This document shows, piece by piece, positions 1-3,164 of a stretch of DNA of 5,213 nucleotides. The notes below the pieces were generated by a model, which ran no database searches, was not told the origin of the DNA, and worked only from the letters and a program-made list of their open reading frames with translations. Source of the DNA: Treponema sp. (GTDB lineage: Bacteria > Spirochaetota > Spirochaetia > Treponematales > Treponemataceae); NCBI GenBank assembly GCA_016293005.1, contig JAEDFA010000081.1, positions 1 through 5,213 on the forward strand. Reading direction: 5' to 3'. The position numbers were made by a program, and so were the translations under genes. Each line of letters begins with the position of its first letter. Positions within the stretch are counted from its first letter, which is position 1.

Positions 1-233
1 ATTATCATTTTACCATCTTCGCGGCGATATACTACACCGCATCCGCCATCAAACAAAGACCAAACAAGCCATCCCGCAGGCGTAACCGCTTTTTTATTTT
101 TCCAATCATAAAAAGCATAGTGAGGTTTTACACCGTCTTTTTCTTGTTCAAGTGCATTTTCTATAATCTCCTTATCCGATAATATCAACTGCGAACCGTC
201 TTTTTTATAACCGCAAAATCTTTTCTCTAACAT
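1..233 (-). CDS. Small phage protein, C-terminal part outside window
   Basis: The frame is open from ATG 233-231 to the window edge, giving 77 complete codons starting MLEKRFCGYKKDGSQ. The start is supported by a GGAGG ribosome site (plus-strand acctcc, 240-245) with a 6-nt spacer. I do not recognise the family. The N-terminal half is charged; the visible C-terminal part is rich in aromatic residues and glycine (AGWLVWSLFDGGCGVVY), which suggests a small folded beta-rich domain rather than a membrane segment. It is the last visible gene of the leftward operon and is separated from the 120-aa gene by a gap containing a T-arm-like minihelix. It is cut by the window edge, not by mutation. Function unknown; the call as a real gene rests on the ribosome site, the open frame and the operon position. 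Confidence 0.75.
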   Translation of the reverse strand, partial: MLEKRFCGYKKDGSQLILSDKEIIENALEQEKDGVKPHYAFYDWKNKKAVTPAGWLVWSLFDGGCGVVYRREDGKMI

Positions 234-274
234 AGTAGCACCTCCATATTTTAAAATTTACCCCAAAAGGGAAA

Positions 275-322
275 TCCGCCGCAGGGCTTCGAACCCTGCC
301 GACCGCCTTAACGGATGACGGA
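275..322 (-). ncRNA. tRNA-like minihelix 1 (T-arm plus acceptor-like stem)
   Basis: Read on the minus strand, TCCGTC (322-317) pairs with GGCGGA (280-275), and GCAGGG (299-294) pairs with CCCTGC (286-281) around a 7-nt loop TTCGAAG (293-287). The two stems abut on their 3' strand, making a 12-bp coaxial helix (one G-U pair) closed by a canonical T-loop (TTCRANN). The 5' strand carries a 17-nt bulge (316-300) that can form a 3-bp arm, CCG/CGG. Twelve base pairs is the length of a tRNA acceptor stem plus T stem. There is no anticodon arm and no CCA, so it is not a tRNA gene. It starts six bases after the stop codon of the 120-aa gene. RNase P is known to accept acceptor/T-stem minihelices, so a role as an mRNA processing site is the leading inference. 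Confidence 0.6.
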
Positions 323-327
323 AATAA

Positions 328-690
328 TTAAAATGTTTCTTTTTGATATATAACATTTTTTAAGTATTCAATTTTTCTTTCAATGCCTCCGCCAAGATTA
401 GAAACATACAAGAATATATTAAGCGGTACCATATCAACAAGCTTTTCGTATTGCATTGATTTTGGCATAGATTCAAGCCATTTTTCAAAATTTGCGCGCA
501 TTGCGTCCGCATCGTGTTCAATTCTCAAAAGCGAATCTCCTGGAATTTTTGAAGGCTCAACATACCATTTTATTTTTCCACAATTTGCAATATGTGCAAT
601 GTGTTTATAGTCTCCATTTTCAATAACTGCTTTATTGCATACCGTCAAGCCATTCCCAAGGCTGCAAATAAATAATTCAAATTTTTTCAT
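328..690 (-). CDS. Conserved phage/mobile-element protein, about 120 aa, function unknown
   Basis: I start this gene at ATG 690-688 rather than the upstream in-frame ATG at 708, because the AGGTGG ribosome site (698-703) sits 7 nt before the 690 start and would lie inside the longer frame. The protein begins MKKFELFICSLGNGLTVCNK and continues with GDYKHIAHIANCGKIKWYVEPSKIPGDSLLRIEHDA. From memory, this pattern (an N-terminal K-FELF, then LGNGLTVCNKAV, then GDYK-IAHI, then a Y/WYV-P-IPG segment) recurs in small proteins of Firmicutes prophages and conjugative elements. No catalytic motif is visible and there is no signal peptide or membrane helix. It lies between two T-arm minihelices in the leftward operon. 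A search against phage protein families would settle whether it has a named domain. Confidence 0.85.
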   Translation of the reverse strand: MKKFELFICSLGNGLTVCNKAVIENGDYKHIAHIANCGKIKWYVEPSKIPGDSLLRIEHDADAMRANFEKWLESMPKSMQYEKLVDMVPLNIFLYVSNLGGGIERKIEYLKNVIYQKETF

Positions 691-734
691 AAAAATACCA
701 CCTTTCATTTTTTTGATGTCCTCTTATGAGGTAA

Positions 735-780
735 AGCAAGCCGGGGAATCGAACCCCGGTAAAAGCCTTTCTTTCTTGCT
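735..780 (-). ncRNA. tRNA-like minihelix 2 (T-arm plus acceptor-like stem)
   Basis: On the minus strand, AGCAAG (780-775) pairs with CTTGCT (740-735), and CCGGGG (759-754) pairs with CCCCGG (746-741) around the 7-nt T-loop TTCGATT (753-747). All twelve pairs are Watson-Crick and the stems are contiguous on the 3' strand. A 15-nt bulge (774-760) interrupts the 5' strand and can itself form a 4-bp arm, AAAG/CTTT. The layout is identical to minihelix 1: 6 bp, then a bulge, then 6 bp, then a T-loop, with a U in the discriminator position. It begins one base after the stop codon of the 86-aa gene. With no U-run following, it is not an intrinsic terminator. Likely an RNase P-type processing site or another tRNA-mimic signal in the operon mRNA; that role is inference. 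Confidence 0.68.
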
Positions 781-781
781 G

Positions 782-1042
782 TTATGCTGATAAAATGCTT
801 ATTAGTTCCTCTCTTTTTGTCCGAATCATCTTTTTGGCTGTAATAAAATCAATGTTGCCATTTGTCATATACTCAATATATTTAGCAGCTTCTATATATG
901 CATTAAATTCATTTTGATAAGCTAAATCAAAAGTTGCTTCATATTCTGCATTTTCAGGCTCTCTGTCGTAGTCGGCTTCTGCATGATTTGCGATTTCTTC
1001 CATTCTTTCCAATTTCTGCAATTTTTCAAGTAAAATTTTCAT
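782..1042 (-). CDS. Small acidic helical phage protein, 86 aa
   Basis: I choose ATG 1042-1040 over the in-frame ATG at 1054, because the only ribosome site (AAAGGA, about 1053-1058) directly abuts or overlaps the 1054 start, while it lies about 11 nt ahead of 1042. The protein starts MKILLEKLQKLERMEEIANH, passes through an acidic stretch (EADYDREPENAEYEATFDLAYQ) and ends with FITAKKMIRTKREELISILSA. It is almost entirely predicted helix, with heptad-like Leu/Ile spacing in the first 20 residues, so a coiled-coil or small helical bundle is plausible. Proteins of this shape (a helix, a PEN-EYEAAFD-like loop, then ITAKKMI-TKREEL) seem familiar from clostridial phages, but I know no function. The mRNA upstream carries hammerhead ribozyme 1 and the sequence just after the stop is minihelix 2. 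Confidence 0.82.
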   Translation of the reverse strand: MKILLEKLQKLERMEEIANHAEADYDREPENAEYEATFDLAYQNEFNAYIEAAKYIEYMTNGNIDFITAKKMIRTKREELISILSA

Positions 1043-1073
1043 AATATCAACCATCCTTTCTTTGTTCCGGCTT

Positions 1074-1133
1074 GTCTCATCAGTGGCAAGGTTGCCAGCC
1101 TACACCAGACCGCCCGCGCTGGGCGGTTTCGAC
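1074..1133 (-). ncRNA. Type II hammerhead ribozyme 1
   Basis: All core elements are present on the minus strand in type II order. Stem II 5' strand is GTC (1133-1131), followed by GAA (1130-1128). Stem III is ACCGCCC (1127-1121) with GGGCGGT (1115-1109) and a 5-nt loop. The cleavage nucleotide is C 1108 in a GUC context. Stem I is TGGTG/TGCCA plus AGG/CCT with bulged U's and a 7-nt loop. CTGATGA (1083-1077) is followed by GAC (1076-1074), which closes stem II. Every invariant core base (C3 U4 G5 A6 G8 A9 and G12 A13 A14) is intact and the A15.1-U16.1 pair is correct. Predicted self-cleavage is between 1108 and 1107. The element begins one base after the stop codon of the 130-aa gene and would separate it from the 86-aa gene. 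Type II hammerheads are known from bacteria and phage genomes. Confidence 0.92.
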
Positions 1134-1134
1134 T

Positions 1135-1527
1135 TTATGCGGTTATCTTATTAAAAATATCAATTGTCTTTTTTGCCTGTTCTCTTTTCTTGTCGCTCCA
1201 ATATCCTCGGCGTTTGCTTTTCAACGCTTTTTCTGCTGTTTTCTTGCTAACAATTCCAATGTGTGCGGCTTCTCTTAATGTTTCCACATCTTCACGGCTT
1301 AACTTTATCGCTTTCAGCGTGCTTGTGTTTATATCGTAGTTGTCTTTGTCCTCCGGGTGTAAATCTTCACATATTGGAATATATTCATCCGTTCCCATGT
1401 TTTCGCCAATGTTCCAAACGAAATAATTTCTTGGTATTTTTTCAACGATTTCAAAAATATCATTTCTGTTGTTCAAGGTGCTTTCTGTGTAAATTTTTCC
1501 TTTTTCAATCTTTGTTATTGTTTGCAT
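1135..1527 (-). CDS. Phage protein, 130 aa, basic C-terminus, function unknown
   Basis: The gene starts at ATG 1527-1525 and ends at TAA 1137-1135. The ribosome site is only a weak AAAGG about 11 nt upstream, unlike the strong sites of the neighbouring genes, so translation may be low or controlled. The N-terminal part (MQTITKIEKGKIYTESTLNN) suggests a short beta region. The middle is acidic and aromatic (VWNIGENMGTDEYIPICEDL). The C-terminal third (LSREDVETLREAAHIGIVSKKTAEKALKSKRR) is helical and lysine/arginine-rich, with a helix-turn-helix-like pattern (EDVETLREAAHIGIVSKKTAEKAL) that could contact nucleic acid; this is only a suggestion. It lies between the two hammerhead ribozymes, so self-cleavage would release it as its own mRNA. 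I do not recognise the family. Confidence 0.82.
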   Translation of the reverse strand: MQTITKIEKGKIYTESTLNNRNDIFEIVEKIPRNYFVWNIGENMGTDEYIPICEDLHPEDKDNYDINTSTLKAIKLSREDVETLREAAHIGIVSKKTAEKALKSKRRGYWSDKKREQAKKTIDIFNKITA

Positions 1528-1531
1528 AATA

Positions 1532-1560
1532 TTGTACCTTTTCGGGAAATGTGTTATAAT
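1532..1560 (+). promoter_or_regulatory. Possible plus-strand promoter for an antisense RNA
   Basis: TTGTAC (1532-1537), a 17-nt spacer and TATAAT (1555-1560) form a good promoter facing right, with an extended -10 TG at 1552-1553. No open reading frame follows, only the hairpin terminator at 1587-1628. A short inverted repeat (GGGAA 1544-1548, TTCCC 1560-1564) overlaps the -10. It faces against the leftward operon. Confidence 0.45.
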
Positions 1561-1586
1561 TCCCTTACCTTTCTTTTTTGATTGGT

Positions 1587-1628
1587 GCCGCTCGGTCTGT
1601 ATTGGTAGTATGCCGGGCGGCTTTTTTT
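1587..1628 (+). terminator. Intrinsic terminator on the plus strand
   Basis: GCCGCTCGG (1587-1595) pairs with CCGGGCGGC (1613-1621), 9 bp with one wobble, around a 17-nt loop, followed by seven T's (1622-1628). The U-run is present only for rightward transcription. Together with the promoter at 1532-1560 it would define a transcript of about 60 nt. In the leftward mRNA the same bases form a stable hairpin ahead of the 130-aa gene, without a U-run. Confidence 0.6.
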
Positions 1629-1636
1629 GTTTAGCC

Positions 1637-1694
1637 TATCTCATCAGCGCCGGGAGGCTATCCCGCGGCGGACGCTCCGGAGAGCGTTTCGAAA
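1637..1694 (-). ncRNA. Type II hammerhead ribozyme 2
   Basis: The minus strand shows the type II arrangement again. TTTC (1694-1691) is the stem II 5' strand, followed by GAA (1690-1688). Stem III is ACGCTC (1687-1682) with GAGCGT (1677-1672), capped by the UNCG-type tetraloop TCCG. C 1671 is the cleavage nucleotide. Stem I is CGC/GCG plus CGGG/CCCG around loop ATAGCCT, with two bulged bases. CTGATGA (1647-1641) is followed by GATA, which closes stem II. Stem II is weak (G-C, A-U, a U-U mismatch, A-U), as is often seen when stem II is the open end. All invariant core bases are intact. Predicted cleavage lies between 1671 and 1670. It starts directly after the stop codon of the 62-aa gene and separates it from the 130-aa gene. 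Confidence 0.9.
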
Positions 1695-1883
1695 TTATTT
1701 CCAGTCAATAAAAATGGCTTGATCTCTTTCTTCGATTTCAACTTCGTTTTTTGGAAATATTATTGTTCTTTCGCTACACCCTGGAAAATTCCCGGATGCA
1801 AAAATGACTAAATCATCGCCATCCTCGCGCATGGAGTGCGCTCCTTGTATTTCATCACCCATGAAAAAAAATTTAATATTCAT
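1695..1883 (-). CDS. Small phage protein, 62 aa, function unknown
   Basis: The gene runs from ATG 1883-1881 to TAA 1697-1695. Its GGAGG ribosome site (plus-strand cctcc, 1893-1897) touches the TAG stop codon of the upstream 38-aa gene, so the two are very likely translationally coupled. The protein starts MNIKFFFMGDEIQGAHSMRE and continues DGDDLVIFASGNFPGCSERTIIFP, an alternating hydrophobic pattern suggesting a small beta-sheet domain, and ends with an acidic segment and IFIDWK. There is no signal peptide or membrane helix. I do not recognise the family. It is the second gene of the leftward operon, so it should be made early, as soon as the operator-bearing promoter is released. Confidence 0.8.
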   Translation of the reverse strand: MNIKFFFMGDEIQGAHSMREDGDDLVIFASGNFPGCSERTIIFPKNEVEIEERDQAIFIDWK

Positions 1884-1896
1884 AATAAATTACCTC

Positions 1897-2013
1897 CTAT
1901 TTTTTAACCGGAATAACGACGATTCCGGATTTATTCATTTCTTTGACTTCTGAAGCTGTCAGTTCCTCGGTTCCAATCTGGAAGCCGCCAACAAATATTA
2001 TATATGTTTTCAT
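1897..2013 (-). CDS. First gene of leftward operon, 38-aa microprotein
   Basis: This short frame runs from ATG 2013-2011 to TAG 1899-1897. The start is supported by AAAGGAGA (2023-2030) about 9 nt upstream. The protein begins MKTYIIFVGGFQIGTEELTA and continues SEVKEMNKSGIVVIPVKK. The pattern beta (TYIIFVGG), loop, helix (TASEVKEMNKSG), beta (IVVIPV) is that of a compact small domain. It follows the leftward promoter by less than 30 nt of leader and its stop overlaps the ribosome site of the 62-aa gene. Firmicutes phages often carry such small first genes after the repressor. I cannot assign a function. Position, ribosome site and coupling make a real gene more likely than chance. Confidence 0.7.
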   Translation of the reverse strand: MKTYIIFVGGFQIGTEELTASEVKEMNKSGIVVIPVKK

Positions 2014-2046
2014 TTTCTTTTATCTCCTTTCCTTTTATCTATAACC

Positions 2047-2075
2047 ATTGTACACTATTTTTCGTGAATTGTCAA
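2047..2075 (-). promoter_or_regulatory. Leftward operon promoter with operator in the spacer
   Basis: On the minus strand, TTGACA (2075-2070), a 17-nt spacer and TACAAT (2052-2047) form a near-consensus promoter. Transcription should start near 2040, about 27 nt before the 38-aa gene. The spacer is almost entirely the operator copy at 2052-2068, so a bound repressor would block polymerase directly. Confidence 0.88.
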
Positions 2076-2099
2076 TATAAAAACACTATTTTTCGTGAA
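2052..2099. repeat. Two operator-like direct repeats of the genetic switch
   Basis: A 17-bp sequence (ACACTATTTTTCGTGAA) occurs identically at 2052-2068 and 2083-2099, start to start 31 bp, close to three helical turns, so both copies face the same side of the DNA. Each has CAC and GTG half-sites (2053-2055/2064-2066 and 2084-2086/2095-2097), giving partial dyad symmetry. Copy 1 lies in the spacer of the leftward promoter; copy 2 ends 5 bp before the -35 of the rightward promoter. Likely binding sites for the adjacent 84-aa HTH protein (inference). Confidence 0.8.
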
Positions 2100-2104
2100 A
2101 AATA

Positions 2105-2133
2105 TTGACTTTTTTTTCTCGATGATTTATAAT
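2105..2133 (+). promoter_or_regulatory. Rightward promoter of the HTH regulator gene
   Basis: TTGACT (2105-2110), a 17-nt spacer and TATAAT (2128-2133) match the consensus at 11 of 12 positions. Transcription would begin near 2140, giving a leader of about 20 nt before the ATG at 2161. Operator copy 2 lies immediately upstream of the -35, a position that allows either activation or mild repression by the regulator. Confidence 0.88.
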
Positions 2134-2160
2134 AAGAAAAAAATAAAAGGAGGCGTGAAA

Positions 2161-2415
2161 ATGCTGAAATATAAAATTGATGTAATTAAGGAGCTAGCCA
2201 ATATTGGAATCAATTCCAACGTTGCGCGCACGTCCGGAATATTTGGACAATCTACAATGGCTAAATTTAAAAATGGAGATACTTCTATAACGCTTGATAA
2301 TTTAAACAGGCTTTGCTGCGTTTTGGAAATGCAGCCGCGCGACGTTTTGAAGTTTGTCGAAACAGATAAAGACAGAGAAGAAATCATTGCAAAGATACCA
2401 AATAAAAAAGTTTGA
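2161..2415 (+). CDS. Cro/C1-type (HTH_26-like) transcriptional regulator, 84 aa
   Basis: I start the gene at ATG 2161, 7 nt after AGGAGG (2148-2153); a longer frame from GTG 2095 would run through the promoter and operator and is not credible. The protein (MLKYKIDVIKELANIGINSN...) has the compact Xre/Cro layout of the HTH_26 (YozG-like) family: helix 1 at about 4-14, helices 2-3 at about 17-36 with the recognition segment FGQSTMAKFKNGD (28-40), then SITLDNLNRLCCVLEMQPRDVLKF (42-65). A charged tail of about 19 residues follows, with no peptidase or dimerisation domain, so it is Cro-like or a small repressor rather than a full-length CI. It sits between two divergent promoters and beside two identical operators, so it most likely represses the leftward operon and tunes its own promoter. 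The gene is followed by an intrinsic terminator at 2571-2601. Confidence 0.92.
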   Translation: MLKYKIDVIKELANIGINSNVARTSGIFGQSTMAKFKNGDTSITLDNLNRLCCVLEMQPRDVLKFVETDKDREEIIAKIPNKKV

Positions 2416-2452
2416 TTTTTTTAATTTAGGTATTTACAAATAACTAAAATTA

Positions 2453-2548
2453 GTGTATGAAGAACTAGAAAGAGACTTCGAGGAAATGTAAGAAGAATTT
2501 GACGCGTTCGAAGAGGAAGAGGAAGAGGAAGACGGAACAGAATTATAA
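2453..2548 (+). pseudogene. Broken short acidic reading frame (nonsense codon inside)
   Basis: One frame from GTG 2453 reads VYEELERDFEEM, a TAA stop (2489-2491), then continues in the same frame as EEFDAFEEEEEEEDGTEL to TAA 2546-2548. Composition is uniformly acidic on both sides of the stop, suggesting either a decayed small acidic protein or a chance purine-rich stretch with a GAAGAG repeat (about 2510-2533). No ribosome site precedes it. It lies between the regulator gene and its terminator, so it is transcribed. Confidence 0.3.
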
Positions 2549-2550
2549 TA

Positions 2551-2601
2551 ATTTTGGGATTCCAAAATAGAAAAAAAGGACCGTTTCGGCGGTCTTTTTT
2601 T
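2551..2601 (+). terminator. Intrinsic terminator of the regulator transcript
   Basis: GACCG (2579-2583) pairs with CGGTC (2590-2594), followed by T's 2595-2601; the preceding A-run (2571-2577) can extend the stem against the T-run, so it may also work leftward. Just upstream is a second hairpin, ATTTTGG (2551-2557) with CCAAAAT (2562-2568), loop GATT. It ends the rightward regulator unit. Confidence 0.85.
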
Positions 2602-2650
2602 ATTGCCTAAAATTGGAAAAAATAAATGGGGAGAATTCAGAAACTTCACA

Positions 2651-2800
2651 AACAGAATTACAATCATTTAACGAACAGAATTACAAACAGAAAAGCACCA
2701 CCAAAGTACCGAATTTTCGCAGTTTCCAAACAAGTAAAAAATGCAATTTAACGAACAGAAATACAAACAAATCACAAGCAGAAATGCAAACAGATTACAA
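2651..2800 (+). repeat. Iteron-like imperfect direct repeats
   Basis: The unit AACAGAATTACAA occurs at 2651-2663 and 2674-2686, with one-base variants at 2754-2766 (AACAGAAATACAA) and 2789-2800 (AACAGATTACAA). A longer 24-bp copy pair (2666-2689 and 2746-2769) differs at a single base and is offset by exactly 80 bp. Spacings of 23, 80 and 35 bp are irregular, unlike CRISPR. Candidates are binding sites for a replication initiator or packaging protein. Confidence 0.6.
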
Positions 2801-2894
2801 ACAGAACGAAAGAAAAAGAGAAAAAGAAAAGAAAGAAGCAAAGAAAAGAAATAAGAGTAAAAGAAAGATATTAAAAGAAGTAAAGAATATATAT

Positions 2895-2938
2895 ATATTA
2901 TAATAATACTCTTGAAAACCAGAGCATTATTATAATAT
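2895..2938. repeat. 18-bp near-perfect inverted repeat (large hairpin)
   Basis: A 13-bp arm at 2895-2907 is the exact reverse complement of 2926-2938; after one A/C mismatch (2908/2925), CTCT (2909-2912) pairs with AGAG (2921-2924) around the loop TGAAAACC. No U-run follows, so it is not a standard terminator. Candidate for a cruciform, a dimer-binding site or a recombination or nicking site. Confidence 0.75.
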
Positions 2939-2940
2939 CT

Positions 2941-2969
2941 GTCGGGCAGACCCGACCGCGGCAGACCGC
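2941..2969. repeat. Twin GC hairpins with identical CAGA tetraloops
   Basis: GTCGGG (2941-2946) pairs with CCCGAC (2951-2956) around CAGA, and GCGG (2958-2961) pairs with CCGC (2966-2969) around CAGA. The two GC hairpins stand side by side in very A/T-rich DNA, directly after the 18-bp inverted repeat and before an A/T homopolymer tract. Confidence 0.7.
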
Positions 2970-3006
2970 CCCAAATAAATTTTTTTAAAAAAAATAAAAT
3001 TTTTCA

Positions 3007-3035
3007 TTGACAAATTGGAAAAAAAATCGTCCAAT
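3007..3035 (+). promoter_or_regulatory. Rightward promoter of the right arm, with inverted repeat
   Basis: TTGACA (3007-3012), a 17-nt spacer and TCCAAT (3030-3035) form a plausible promoter preceded by A/T tracts that could act as an UP element. The inverted repeat ATTGGA (3014-3019) / TCCAAT (3030-3035) covers the spacer and the -10, consistent with a regulated promoter. A leader of about 120 nt follows, with a 6-bp stem CCGACC (3057-3062) / GGTCGG (3084-3089). Confidence 0.6.
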
Positions 3036-3164
3036 AAAATTAGAGGACAAAACAAGCCGACCAGTTCAGACCAAACCGTACGAGGTCGGATGAGATAGAG
3101 AAAGTCAGACAGACCAGAAAAGAATCAACCGGGCTGTGCTGGAATCATTCAGGAGGTGGCTAAT

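Larger units (their letters stand above)
2602..3000. other. Non-coding region with iteron-like repeats and hairpins
   Basis: I see no credible gene here. From 2640 to 2890 the plus strand is rich in A and C, then in A and G, with very few T's. A frame open over 2613-2903 has only a TTG start, no ribosome site and low-complexity residues, so I treat it as chance. The region contains repeats of AACAGAATTACAA type, an 18-bp inverted repeat, two CAGA-loop hairpins and an A/T tract (about 2972-3003) next to a promoter. This mixture (tandem repeats, large inverted repeat, A/T-rich tract) is what one expects of a replication origin or a protein-binding control region, but no gene here confirms that. 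Confidence 0.5.

Noticed and set aside
2434..2667. Serine-rich 77-codon frame on the minus strand
   Set aside because: The serine run is the complement of the GAAGAG repeat; it crosses the terminator and has no ribosome site.
2651..2800. CRISPR array
   Set aside because: The repeats are short, imperfect and irregularly spaced (23, 80 and 35 bp), and no cas gene is present.
2613..2903. Lysine-rich 96-codon open frame on the plus strand
   Set aside because: It has only a TTG start and no ribosome site, low-complexity composition that follows the A/C- and A/G-rich repeats, and a stop inside the 18-bp inverted repeat.
3087..3106. Hammerhead-like string CGGATGA, then GATAGA, then GAAAGTC on the plus strand
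   Set aside because: Core position U4 is G and the bases between the two core blocks cannot form stem II, so it would not be an active hammerhead.
3156..3164. GTG 3156 as the start of the 235-aa gene
   Set aside because: It overlaps the last base of the AGGAGG ribosome site, while ATG 3165 lies at the proper distance.
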